Source of the DNA: Heterodera schachtii
Lineage: Eukaryota; Nematoda; Chromadorea; Rhabditida; Heteroderidae
Length of the DNA stretch: 64,000 bases
Assembly: GCA_023374025.1 (NCBI GenBank)
Contig: SIJG01000109.1
Coordinates: forward strand, 373,670-437,669
Direction: 5' to 3'
The translations under genes and the position numbers were made by a program. How positions within the stretch are numbered: the first letter of the stretch is position 1; every line of letters begins with the position of its first letter. Positions 11,590 to 22,907 of the stretch are shown here, in pieces. Below the pieces are notes generated by a model. The model did no database searches and had not been told where the DNA came from. It saw only the letters and a program-made list of their open reading frames with translations.

Positions 11590-12653
11590 AATTAAAAATT
11601 TTTGGCTGATTCACAATAAACTAATAATTCAAAAGTTAAAATGAGCTAAGACTGTTTGATTATTATAGAATATATTAATGAATATTATTTAAAAAACAAT
11701 CCAAAACATTTATAAAAACAACATTTTAAATACCTTTAATAATATTCTTATATAAAAGATTAATGAAAAAATTAAATTAATGATTATTAACTATGTTATT
11801 TTAATAAAAAATTTAAAATCTAATCAACCGATAATATTTGGACTAAAACCAAGACAACAAATTAATATTTGTTTTGCAAAAACAAAGATTTTCTCCACCC
11901 ATATCGATAATAAAATTTTATGACAATGATAATGGAAAATAATTATTCATTCAAAATAAAAAATTTTTATAATATTTTAAAAGTGAATTTTTTCTTGGAC
12001 TGAAGGCCGATTTTCTTCGTTACGCATGCGAGTACACGAGTAAATGCACCATATTTAAATTTATACAACAAAATAAAAATCAATGTACCAAAAAGTTTTC
12101 ATATCAAAAATAATTATGAAAAAATGCACCAGCAAAGAGCTTATTTTATATATTAAAAAGCGAATAAAATTTTTATGACTATATCTGACCATCAAAAAGA
12201 ATTTGAAGCAAAGAATAGTCAAAGCGTAAATAAAGATAGCATAAAAAAAGATATTAATTTTTAAGTAAAACAGTACTTATGCAATAATTTAGCGAATTTA
12301 AAAAGAGATATTAAAAATTAACAAAAATTGTTTTTATTTATTATTTATACAAGAAAAATACGACGACTTCTTGAACACACGAATTTACGAGAAATTAAAA
12401 TCCAAAACTTATCTAATTAAAAATATAAATTGCTAAAAATTTGGTAAAAAATTTTAAATTTTAAACTAATTAATAATAATGCTCTGTATACTAAAATAAT
12501 ATGTTAAAATTAATGCCATTTTTTGCACCTCACTCTTCTGTTTTTTATTTAGAAAAAACCAAAATTCACATATTTAAAATGTAATTTTTTTAGCACATAA
12601 ATAATATTTAAATTATTTTTAAATTAATTTGCTTTCAAATGAATATTTTTTAG
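11590..12653. other. A-rich non-coding stretch
   Basis: AT-rich with no exon, RNA or terminal repeat recognised up to the target duplication of the element that begins at 12662. Confidence 0.5.
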
Positions 12654-12661
12654 GTAATAAA

Positions 12662-13637
12662 TAGGGTTACACGGGTCCGGGTACCCGACCGGGTCCTAGA
12701 CCCGGATACCCGATTTTTTCACTACCCGGACCCGGACTCGGTTTTTTGAAAATCCAATACCCGGTACCCGACCCGGTAGGTCCGGGTCCAACCGGGTCCA
12801 AAAGTACACTGGTAAGAATGGGGGTCGGGATCAAATTGTTGACCAAAGTTGGAGGAAAGGAAATTTTTTTTTAATTAAATTAAGATTTATTTCAAAAATG
12901 AGTAATTTTATTGCTCCTGTGGCTTAGTGGTTAATCTTTTGGATTCTGTTTCCTGTTTCTCAGGTTCACTTCTTTCTCATAGCGATCTCTTTTAAATATT
13001 TTTTAAAGATTTTTGCATTTCATAAATCAAAATTTTAAATAAAATTACTTTCTGCTTTAATAAATAAATTTTTAAAAAATGTTGATATAATTTTTATACA
13101 ATATCAAAATAATAAATTTTGAAGGAAAAATAGCATTTTTGCATAAATTTTCGATTTTCCTTGTTGGTGCCCCTCCAAAATCTACCTCATCCAAATTTTC
13201 AAAAAACTTCGCTAAATTTTTTCGAAAGTCCACAAAACTACTAATTTTTTGCTGAAAATCTGCTAAGAATATGGCCAAAATTCCCAATTTTTTCCCGGCG
13301 GCGCCTGTCGGCACCGCCGGACTCTAAATTCTTTTTTCTTAAAAAATTGGCTCAAAATTTAATTATTTTTTTGGACAAAATCTGTTACAAATCGCATTAA
13401 GAATTACAAAAAAAAATTCATGTTCGCCCCTAAGTATAAGCTTTTATTTTTAAGAAAAAATTACCTTATTTGAAAAAAAATAAATATTTTTTGGATTTTT
13501 TTCAGGACCCGGTTGGACCCGATACCCGGACCCGGACCCGGTTTAAAATCTTGGACCCGGACCCGGACCCGGCTTTTCTGGACCCGGCAATACCCGGACC
13601 CGATTTTTGCCCAAATACCCGGACCCGTGTAACCCTA
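12662..13637. mobile_element. 976-bp non-autonomous hAT-like element
   Basis: The ends are inverted copies: left TAGGGTTACACGGGTCCGGG, and the right end reads CCCGGACCCGTGTAACCCTA. A perfect 8-bp target duplication GTAATAAA flanks it at 12654-12661 and 13638-13645, the hallmark length for hAT. Dense CCCGGACCCGG arrays fill the first and last 130 bases or so, as expected for subterminal transposase sites. The interior has no transposase. It holds a tRNA-like stretch (12913-12985) and a GC palindrome near 13286-13320. It is non-autonomous, and its boundaries are certain to the base. Confidence 0.9.
12913..12985 (+). pseudogene. tRNA-like sequence inside hAT element
   Basis: TGGCTTAGTGGTTAA matches a pol III A box / D arm closely, and GGTTCACTTC about 40 bases on resembles a B box. 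The 5' GCTCCTG has no acceptor-stem partner at the 3' side, so it cannot fold as a full tRNA. It is a tRNA pseudogene or SINE head carried within the transposon. Confidence 0.4.
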
Positions 13638-13645
13638 GTAATAAA

Positions 13646-14115
13646 CATGCAATTCCATATGTGTTCAAAGTACCAAAACAATGAGCGTTTAGTAACATTT
13701 AAAAGGGTTCTTATATGAATTTGCAATTGTGATGAATTCCATTATTAGTTGAAATGAAACGTGAGATAAGAAATGCGCCCTTAATAAAATTAAATTATGC
13801 ATATCCGAAGAACGAACGGAATATGAATATAAAATCACATTAATTTTAAATTATTGAGAAAAATTAAATATAAAATATATAAATCCAACATAATAGCGTA
13901 ATAAATAAAATAAATAAAGACCATAAGTAGATTTCTGTAAAAAAAATTTCCAATTTAAATCATAACATATTTTAATTCATTTAATTGGTAGTAAATTATA
14001 AGTAATTCTAAAACAAATTCAAAAATCAAAATATAGAATATAGAATAAAACAATCGTTAATGGAATGTAAAAATAAATATTTTATGATGATTAATCTCAA
14101 CATATTTTAAGTGAT
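13646..14115. other. A-rich non-coding stretch
   Basis: No gene seen. It ends where coding-like sequence begins around 14.1 kb. Confidence 0.45.
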
Positions 14116-16005
14116 GAAAAACCAATCAGAATAAAAATTTAATAGAGAAATTTGATGATAGGGCAGCGTACGTCCAAGAATTAAAGAAAGTTTTATTCCC
14201 AAGTCAATGGTTATGCCATACTGGGAAAAATACTTCTCAACTGAAGGCGAACAATATTTATCTGTCTGGGTTTTGGAAGAAAATGTTCAGCTATTTATAA
14301 GCGAAGATGCGGACAGAATTATAATCGGGAACAAAATGCAAGAAATTCTGAATAAAAATGGCAATTTGCTGAGTGAAAACAGGGAAATGACTTACTGGGA
14401 GGCTTATTTGAACATGCATGGGCAAATCTTCACACAAAGAATAACCCCTGAACTTTGGGTGACACATAAAAACATTTGGACTAACAATGACGAACAATAT
14501 CATTGTCTGAATCGGCAAATGTGCCAATAATTATTTCCGACGACGAATGCGGCAAAGATGAAGCAGAAAAGAATGAGCTGCCAAAGGAACAGCAGGCCGT
14601 CAATTCGGCGCAACGGCCTTATGCGCCGATCCTGACCCCATTTCCACGTGCGCACGTGCAAGTGATTCGTCCCGAGCACGTCGACTTGTATAAAAAACAA
14701 CACCGACTGGCCGAGATTGAACGGCAAATTCAGCTAATAAAAAAGGAAAAAGCGAAGATTGAGAGAGAAGAGGAGGTGGAAGAGGAGATCAGAGCACGGA
14801 GAGCAAAAATGAGAAGCGAAGAGAAGAGCAAAGAACGAAAGAGATCAAAGAAGCGAAAGCAAAGGCGAAGAAAATAAGAGAAGAAGAGGAGGAGAAGGCA
14901 AAGAGAGACGCAAAAGATCAGAGAGAAGTGCTCAAACAGGCGCTCCGGCGAAATGTAAAGATTTCGGAAGAAAAAGCGAAGGAAGAGAGAGAAGCAAAAG
15001 CGAAGAAAGATGCCGAAGAAAAGGCCAAAAAAGAGGCAGAAGCAAAAGCGAAGAAAGATGCCGAAGAAAAGGCCAAAAAAGAGGCAGAAGCAAAAGCGAA
15101 GAAAGATGCCGAAGAAAAGGCCAAAAAAGAGAAGCAGAAGAGAAAGCAAAGAAAGAGGCAGAAGCAAAAGCAAAAAAAAGATGACAAGGAAAAGGCAAAG
15201 AAAGAAAGAGGAGACAGCGAAACAATCCGGGGTAAAATCAAGAAAATCGAAAAAGAGAAAAAATAAGAAACTTAGTGAAAGCGAAAAAAGCGAAGAGAGA
15301 AAAGAAGCAGAAGGGAACGCGGATGGTCAAAAAGAACCATTAAGCGCGGAATGGCAGTGGGCAATTGACGAAGTCCAAAAGTTGTGCGTAGACAAAGAAG
15401 CAGAAGATAAGACAAAGAGAGAGACAGAAGAGAAGGCAAAGAGAGACGCAGCAGAAAAGATGAGAAGGGAAAACGAAGAGAAAGGAAGAATGGAAGCAGA
15501 GGCCAAAGCCAATAAAGACAACAAAGGAAAAAATGCCCAATAGGATCATACATTGCTTATTATGTTGATCCAAGGGCAGAGGAATCGATTGAGGGGAGCC
15601 CTGAGGAGGCGAGAAAAAGGGAGCAAAAAATAAAAGAAGATTCCCCCGGAAGGGCGCGGCAAATGGGGTGACAACAAATCGGAAGTTGGCCGATGGACGG
15701 GCCCCTCCACGGGATTTGTAAATCAATGGCACATTCCGCGCAAGAGGCCATTAGATGTGAGCCCGGTCAGAACGCTGACCACCGAGGCAAAAGTTGAAAA
15801 AGTGAGAGGACTTCTCTTAGAATGCACTCACATCCTTCGGAATGTGATGGATGAGATGGCGAAGAAAAAGAAAGAGGTGATAGAAGAGAAAAAGGATGAG
15901 AACAGAAAGGAAGGTGAGGAGGAAGAGAAGCAGAAAAATAAGAGGCAGGTTCAAGCGGCAGAGAAAGAAAGAAAGAATATGGACCAAAGCGCACAAAATA
16001 CATAA
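14116..16005 (+). pseudogene. Frame-broken Lys/Glu-rich coiled-coil gene
   Basis: Coding-like sequence runs in one direction but switches frame several times: an early frame to about 14200, then 14207-14527, 14491-14877, about 14830-15266, to 15543, and finally about 15655-16005. I see no GT-AG pair that joins the first two. The N-terminal part has ordinary composition (MPYWEKYF, then YWEAYLNMHG). The middle has a nuclear-looking acidic/basic segment, then long Lys/Glu/Ala helices, including a 16-residue unit repeated three times. The last part (about 15757-16005) is again Lys/Glu-rich and begins with LTTEAKVEKVRGLLLECTHI. This would be a long coiled coil. It is either a pseudogene or a gene with assembly indels. 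The family is not recognised. Confidence 0.6.
14992..15134 (+). repeat. 48-bp tandem repeat, about three copies
   Basis: The unit begins gcagaagcaaaagcgaagaa and encodes 16 residues (EAKAKKDAEEKAKKEA). Because 48 is a multiple of three, every frame stays open on both strands, which explains the antisense open frames here. Confidence 0.85.
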
Positions 16006-16570
16006 TATATATACATATAACCAATTATTAAAACATTGGCCTTTTACCATTATACCTCTCGCACTCTCATTTCCTTTTATGTTTTCTCACTCTCTCCTTG
16101 TCCCCATTTCACACAATCACCACTAAACGCCAAACAACCACAACAACAACGAAAACGACATTTCATTAATTACAATTTAAAAACTACAGCCCAAATCTGA
16201 ACGCCGAGGTCGGCGTTCATGCGCAGCAGGGGAGTGTTATGCCCAAAAAATCAAAGAACAACAGTTGGTCCCGTTTACGCCACCCTTCGTCCCTCCTCTT
16301 TTTGTTTTCTGCCCATTAACTCTCTTTCGACATCCCCGCCCACTCAAAAATGTTGCCTTCGATCAGATATAAGGCGGGATTTGGGGCCAATTTGATCAGT
16401 TGCTGCTTTTACACTTTCGCCAAATAAAAGTGTTGTTAACAAATCTTCTCTTTTCCCCCAAAAAGACACAAAGAGGGCCTTCCAAATCTTAAGCGGGGTG
16501 CGCCTCCCGCGCCGTGAATGTCCGGCGGCGGGAGGCCCAACACCCAACAAGGGCACGCTTCACTCTGCGA
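16006..16570. other. GC-richer island with hairpins, possible LTR-like
   Basis: The region 3' of the Lys/Glu-rich gene holds two clean inverted repeats: GAACGCCGA/TCGGCGTTC (16199-16218) and GCCTCCCGC/GCGGGAGGC (16502-16536). Between them are TGTTATGCCC at 16235, a TATAAGG at about 16368 and an AATAAAAG at about 16423, an order that would suit a solo LTR. I found neither a second copy nor a target duplication, so it could equally be UTR or promoter DNA. Confidence 0.3.
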
Positions 16571-18489
16571 TAAAAATGAGAAAATAAAGAAGAAAGCGAC
16601 CGTGATTTCCCAAAATACACAAAGGCTAAAAATTTTTAAATAAAAAACAAAACGGATAAATTTACTAACATACTAAAAATTCCTACAAGGAAATTGCGGA
16701 TTAAATTTTAAAATTAATATTGATTTCAAAAAATGCACGTATTGCTGAAACGTGTCACTTATCTCAAGTTAATAAATGTACAAAAAAACTACTTTTTGCA
16801 GAATAAAAATAGCTATATTTATACTACGAAAAAATATTGGATAGAAAGGATAAATAATCAAATCTGTTCAAACTATTTTTCATTTAAAAAGCATAATTTA
16901 ATTGATTGATGAAAAACAAAAAAACTGTCATTTCCCTGAGAATTATTTTTGTTACGAACGGTATTCTTCATGTGAAATTGTTTTGAATGATGAAATAATT
17001 TAATTAACAAACAATGGCATTAATAAAATTTAAAAAATGTTATATTACAACGAAGAAAAATGTCCAACCGACCTTAGACTCGGAAGAGAAAAAATATAGA
17101 TATTAAAAGCAATACCAAATAAAAGGAATCAGAATAGCATAATGGTTTTACAATAAATTAAGAAAATAATTTAAAAATTTAATGATCACCTTAGTGAAAT
17201 AAAGTATATTTTTAATTGGAACAATTAAAAAAATGAAATACTCAATGTAATTTAAAAATGAGGTAAAAAATTATTATACCAATTGGGAATAAAAATAATT
17301 CAATGAGCAATTATAATAAAAAGATAAACCGTAATATCTTCATATTCAGAAGTCGAAATAGAAAAATAAAAGCTATAATGTCACGGTTGGAGCATTGAAA
17401 AAAACAATAACCTTTAATTAAAACTTATATTTGAAAAAATGCTGCAATGCTCGAAATTTTGTTGCGTCGCGCAACAAACAGTTTAAAATAATCGATTAAA
17501 TTAGTTCCAATCCCGTAAGGGATCATGTGTGAATTTAAATTTTTGAAAGTTCAAGTTCAACAATATTGTTAAAATAAAATTTTCTGGTATTGTTGTTCAA
17601 TACAATCAAGTTGCCCGAAATCATATTTAAATAAACGAAAACGCAATAAATTAAATAATAGAATTCCAAAAAAAAGTTTATGAATACAAATAAAGCAATA
17701 AATTTTACTCTGTTAAGAATATTAAATTTTTCTTATAAAGAAAGTAAGCCCCATTCATTTAACATGGCATAGCCACGAAATACGAAAAAGTTAACTAAAA
17801 GAAAGAAAAAAAAGCAGCAAAAATTTATGTAAAAAAGAAAATATGATAAAATTATATTTTCAAGTTAATTTAATACTTTTTAGAAAAATTTGACTAAAAT
17901 ATGAAAAAATTTATTATTTTAATAAAGTTAATAAAACATAACAAACCTTTTTTTAAGTCTTAGAAAATTGAAAACAAAACCACTGGAGCACTAAAAGAAA
18001 TCATCAGTGACCTCATTCTCATGGGAGTTGTAAACGTCAAAGTTTATAACAATTGATAAATAATTTTAAAATTTATTATAATAATTTCTTTATTTTTGAA
18101 TTTACAATTATAACAATTCCTAATATACATAAAATGAATCAGTGCGCTAACTAATATTTGAAACAATGATGCCAGTACTCGTTTTTTATTGACAACCAAC
18201 AAGGAGTTTAAAGAAACATTAATTTAGTTAATTCCCGTAAGAAGACATGTGAATTTAAAAATTAAATTAAATATTTTTAGAACAGAAGTTTCTAGTAAAA
18301 TAAAATAGAAATTTTCTAATAATTGTTATTGATATATGCAAGTGACCGAAACCATATTTAAATGAGAAAACATCAAGTTAACACCTTGAATGGACACTAT
18401 CAGAAGACGCCAAGATTAAATGGAAAATAGAAATAATTATTAAAAGATTTGAATATTTTACAATAATAAGCAGCTTTATATATTACAAA
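16571..18489. other. A-rich non-coding DNA
   Basis: No gene seen. The stretch at about 17660-18070 (attccaaaaaaaagtttatg, later cattctcatgggag) is a diverged relative of 18490-18771, so the region is partly built of old repeat units. Confidence 0.5.
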
Positions 18490-18771
18490 ATAAAAATAAG
18501 CGAAAGACACAATAAATTAATTAATCAAATTCCCAAACAATTTTTTTATGAATACAAAGTAAAGGCAAATACAGGAATAAAAATTAAATGTCTGTTAAGA
18601 ATATTCATTTACAAATAAAAAAACTAACAAAATTTAAGAGATAATAACGAAAAAATTTTAAACCGAAGCACTCAGTGCACTCAAAGGAGCGACCGAGGAC
18701 GCTTCTCATTCTCATGGGAGTTTGTAAATGTCAAAATTTTGAGAGTTTCCGATAAGATAAAAATATTTATT
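18490..18771 (+). repeat. Left gap flank, inverted copy at 32541-32820
   Basis: The sequence up to the N run is present as a near-identical reverse complement at 32541-32820. Shared landmarks are the cattctcatgggagtttgta phrase, gagagtttccgataagataa, and ctgttaagaatatt. It contains no open coding sequence. Confidence 0.85.
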
Positions 18772-19739
18772 NNNNNNNNNNNNNNNNNNNNNNNNNNNNN
18801 NNNNNNNNNNNNNNNNNNNNNNNNNNNNNNNNNNNNNNNNNNNNNNNNNNNNNNNNNNNNNNNNNNNNNNNNNNNNNNNNNNNNNNNNNNNNNNNNNNNN
18901 NNNNNNNNNNNNNNNNNNNNNNNNNNNNNNNNNNNNNNNNNNNNNNNNNNNNNNNNNNNNNNNNNNNNNNNNNNNNNNNNNNNNNNNNNNNNNNNNNNNN
19001 NNNNNNNNNNNNNNNNNNNNNNNNNNNNNNNNNNNNNNNNNNNNNNNNNNNNNNNNNNNNNNNNNNNNNNNNNNNNNNNNNNNNNNNNNNNNNNNNNNNN
19101 NNNNNNNNNNNNNNNNNNNNNNNNNNNNNNNNNNNNNNNNNNNNNNNNNNNNNNNNNNNNNNNNNNNNNNNNNNNNNNNNNNNNNNNNNNNNNNNNNNNN
19201 NNNNNNNNNNNNNNNNNNNNNNNNNNNNNNNNNNNNNNNNNNNNNNNNNNNNNNNNNNNNNNNNNNNNNNNNNNNNNNNNNNNNNNNNNNNNNNNNNNNN
19301 NNNNNNNNNNNNNNNNNNNNNNNNNNNNNNNNNNNNNNNNNNNNNNNNNNNNNNNNNNNNNNNNNNNNNNNNNNNNNNNNNNNNNNNNNNNNNNNNNNNN
19401 NNNNNNNNNNNNNNNNNNNNNNNNNNNNNNNNNNNNNNNNNNNNNNNNNNNNNNNNNNNNNNNNNNNNNNNNNNNNNNNNNNNNNNNNNNNNNNNNNNNN
19501 NNNNNNNNNNNNNNNNNNNNNNNNNNNNNNNNNNNNNNNNNNNNNNNNNNNNNNNNNNNNNNNNNNNNNNNNNNNNNNNNNNNNNNNNNNNNNNNNNNNN
19601 NNNNNNNNNNNNNNNNNNNNNNNNNNNNNNNNNNNNNNNNNNNNNNNNNNNNNNNNNNNNNNNNNNNNNNNNNNNNNNNNNNNNNNNNNNNNNNNNNNNN
19701 NNNNNNNNNNNNNNNNNNNNNNNNNNNNNNNNNNNNNNN
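18772..19739. other. Assembly gap (968 N)
   Basis: A run of undetermined bases. Frames that appear to cross it are artefacts. Both borders are repeated elsewhere in the window (18490-18771 inverted at 32.5 kb, 19740-20644 direct at 26.4 kb), so the gap is probably an unresolved repeat. Confidence 1.
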
Positions 19740-20644
19740 TAAATATATATATACAAACAAGAAAATTTATAGCCGGCGTAATCTACGAGAATATGGTGTA
19801 TGGCAACGAGAAAATGAGATCATTCTAATTTTTAATAAGAAAATTGATAGAAAAAATTAGAAAAATTTAAAATTATTTTTTAAATAAACAAAATTTCAAA
19901 TATACAGAATATCATCACAAAGTAAATGTTCATTTTTATAACGCTTTCTGATTCATAGAATAAAAATTAAACGAGAAATGCTGCGTATATTAAAAAGTTT
20001 AAACAAAACAATATCAGTTTCGTTTTCAGAATTACAGTTCGAATTTGATAAGAAAAATAAAAGGCATGGATACAAATGAGCTAGTATTAAAATTAAATTA
20101 AAAGTACGATTAACAATTGCATCAAAAACAAAGCATATAAAATTAAAGAAAATTAACTCATAAAAACTACGACATATTGATGGATCATTTAAGTTTGCGA
20201 ATAATTATATTTTTTTATTCCACTCAAATAATTTGTAATGTATTTATTTAAAAAAAATAATATTTAAATAAAAATTATTTCAATTTATGAGTGATGTAGA
20301 TTTCTCACTAACAAATAAGGCAAACTAAAAATATAAGCCTATTTTATAATTCTGAAATTCTTTTTATCAAAAGTCAAATAAGCAAAGATTTTGATTTAAT
20401 TTTTATTCTGGCAGAGTACTGGCATTATGAAGAGAAATAATCACTGATGCATGCAGTTGACTACACGGATCCACGAGATGATAAAATTAACTAGCCAAGA
20501 AATATGCCAAAATAAGATTTTTCATTTGGCAAAATTCAATATAATATAACTATATTCCAGAAAATTCATTATTATTCTTTAAAAAAAATTTAAATAAAAA
20601 AAGACTTTGTGTTTATAATTTCAATAAAAGCTAGAAAGGCATAA
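19740..20644 (+). repeat. Right gap flank, direct copy at 26440-27344
   Basis: 905 bases are repeated 6,700 bp downstream, with one difference that I can see (g at 20560, a at 27260). It holds no gene-like frame. It is either a very recent segmental duplication or a misassembly around the gap. Confidence 0.95.
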
Positions 20645-21697
20645 CTTAAAATCAAATGCTTATTTAACATTACAATTATTGTTGGACCTTGAAAATACTT
20701 TAAATACGTTATATTTATTTATTCTTAAATGAAATATGAATATTCTGTGCCATTTGGTGCCTAATAAAAATTTATTTAGTTTACATTAGTTTGAAAGAAA
20801 AAGCACAAAACTTAAATGTTCATTTTATTTAAATTCGATTCATTGAAGAAAAAAAGGACCAAATTTTTAATATCATATTTATTTAAAATAAACATGGCTT
20901 AACGAAAGGATCTAAATTTAAAGCTTAGATAATAAATTCGATTTACTATTAACTAAATATTATTTATATATAAATTGATAAATTGTTAAAACAATTTTGT
21001 TAAGCTCGGAATTTGGAATTTTAAACCAATGTATGAGAATATACAAATAAGTTACACACTTTAAACCTTGATAATAAAGCAAGAAAACATTAATATATTA
21101 ATTAAATATTTGAAACTATAAAAAAATAAAATAAAAGCAAAATGAAAAAATCAATCAAATAATTCAATTACATTGGATTGTTGCCATAAAATAAAACTAA
21201 TATTATAAATGAAGTTGGATTAGTATAAAATAGAGAAAAAATAAAAAGTAAATAAATACATAATGATATACATTTTAAATAAAAAACTCTTAATTGCAGA
21301 AATACCTTAAAAACTCTAGACAATTGAAACAACAACCCGGTCAAAGAAGACTAAATAATCATCATCCTTTTGCTTTAAGATAAATAATATCAAGTTTCAT
21401 TCTTAAAATTATATTATGATAATTATTAAAAATAAATTAAAAATTAACTGTCATTATCAAGAATTAATGAAAGGATTGTTATTATTTAACGAAGAAAAAT
21501 ATTGAAACTACAAAAAGGCCCAAACAAATAAATATGAATATTATTTGAAAAGTTATTAATAGAAAAATTTAATAGAATTTTTTTCTTTCTTCAATACCTT
21601 ATAATTTTTGAAAAGAGAAATAAAAAAAATTAATTATAAATGAAATGTTAACTTTATGCACTCTTCGCAAACTGCATCAGAAGGTTCCACCAATAAA
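20645..21697. other. A-rich non-coding stretch
   Basis: No gene, RNA or terminal repeat recognised. Confidence 0.5.
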
Positions 21698-21705
21698 CTT
21701 GGATG

Positions 21706-22280
21706 TAGAGAATGGCAAATCAACCTTTTTATGCTTTTTGCGGGGTATCAATTTAAATGTTGATATTTATTTAAATCAACTAACATTATGCCATCAACAC
21801 AAATATCAACATAAATTTTGAAAATTGCGATAATTTTTTAAAATTTGATTCAACGGGTAATAATTTTAATTGGATAGATAACGCAAAAATGAGAGAGCGT
21901 TGAATTTCAGTCCCTGTCATACAAACATTTTTGATAAAGGAGAAAAGAGAAATTTTTTTTAATAGAGAGTGCAATGGGAAGTGAATTCACTTCCCTTCTT
22001 CGCTGATTATTTTGTAATAGACTGGGGCTGAATTTAACACCCTCTCATTTTTCTGTTATCTCTCTCCCCATTTTATTTTTCCGCCAAAATTCATATTTAA
22101 AAAACAGCTTTAAATTTAAAAAAATTGCTTTAAATTTTAAAAAATAATCTGAATTTTAAAAATAGCAATGATATTATGTTGATGGCATAAGGTATGTTGA
22201 TATTAAAAAATATCAACGTCAATGTTGATTTTTTTTAAACAATCTTCGCTAAGAGAAAAATGTTGATTTGCCTTTCTCTA
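21706..22280. mobile_element. 575-bp hAT-like MITE with perfect TSD
   Basis: The ends are TAGAGAATGGCAAATCAACC and, reverse-complemented, TAGAGAAAGGCAAATCAACA. The 8-bp duplication CTTGGATG flanks it exactly (21698-21705 and 22281-22288). The inverted arms extend over roughly 110 bases, with several TCAACAT/ATGTTGA motifs and a shared ATTATGCCATCAACA. The interior is AT-rich with no transposase; the 62-codon antisense frame is not protein-like. It is a clear non-autonomous hAT-type element, probably fairly recent given the intact duplication. Confidence 0.9.
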
Positions 22281-22288
22281 CTTGGATG

Positions 22289-22680
22289 TAATAGAACGAA
22301 CAGCAAACTACTGCAGAGGAAGATCAGAAACTCACCAAAATATTGCAGGGATACATAAATAGAACCAAAAATACTTATTTTATGAATAAATAAAAATTAT
22401 ATGAATTGCATCAATAGAGAGCTTAATGATATATTTTAAAATCAAATTTAAATTGCAAAGCTTATTTTCATTGCTTTACATCAGGAAAATATTATAATGT
22501 TAAAGCCAAAATAAGTAAATAAATTATTTTAAAATTTTTTACATAATTATTCTTAAATATAAAATTTTTCTTCTTTGAAAAACTCATTTCGGATGCAAAG
22601 GGGAATCAGATAACCCGATTATATATTGCTTTTAAAATTACATTTAAATAATAAATAATTACTTTTACATTTAGCCAAGA
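22289..22680. other. AT-rich non-coding stretch
   Basis: No gene seen between the miniature element and the short tandem duplication. Confidence 0.5.
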
Positions 22681-22777
22681 TATTTAATCATAATCTAAAT
22701 AAAATAAAAATTAATAGAATAGATAATATATTTAATCATAAATCTAAATAAAATAAAAATTAATAGAATAGATAATT
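22681..22777 (+). repeat. 48-bp tandem duplication
   Basis: Two adjacent copies (22681-22728 and 22729-22777) of an A-rich unit beginning tatttaatcataa, with one inserted base in the second. Confidence 0.9.
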
Positions 22778-22794
22778 GTGAAATACTGAATCAG

Positions 22795-22907
22795 ACAAAA
22801 TGACGCAAAAACAAACAACGGCTGTGTCAACATCACCGACAAATCGGCGGAGAATCAACGAGCACTGAGAGCCGTGCCCGTCTGGTGAAACTGCCGCAGT
22901 GAACAAA
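22795..22907 (+). other. Isolated GC-rich island, unidentified
   Basis: About 110 bases of near-balanced composition inside very AT-rich DNA. All three plus frames give short ordinary-looking peptides (for example MTQKQTTAVSTS in one) with stops after 22-35 codons. It might be a lone exon, a small RNA gene or a repeat fragment. I see no convincing splice sites or pol III boxes. Confidence 0.3.

Noticed and set aside
11235..11591. 118-codon Ser/Leu/Phe-rich frame
   Set aside because: Generated by the polypyrimidine tract; no start context or motif.
14730..15732. Antisense Leu/Phe/Ser-rich frames
   Set aside because: They mirror the Lys/Glu-rich sense strand and its 48-bp repeat.
18681..19860. 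Long open frames spanning the N run
   Set aside because: They consist of undetermined bases; only a few real codons exist at each end.
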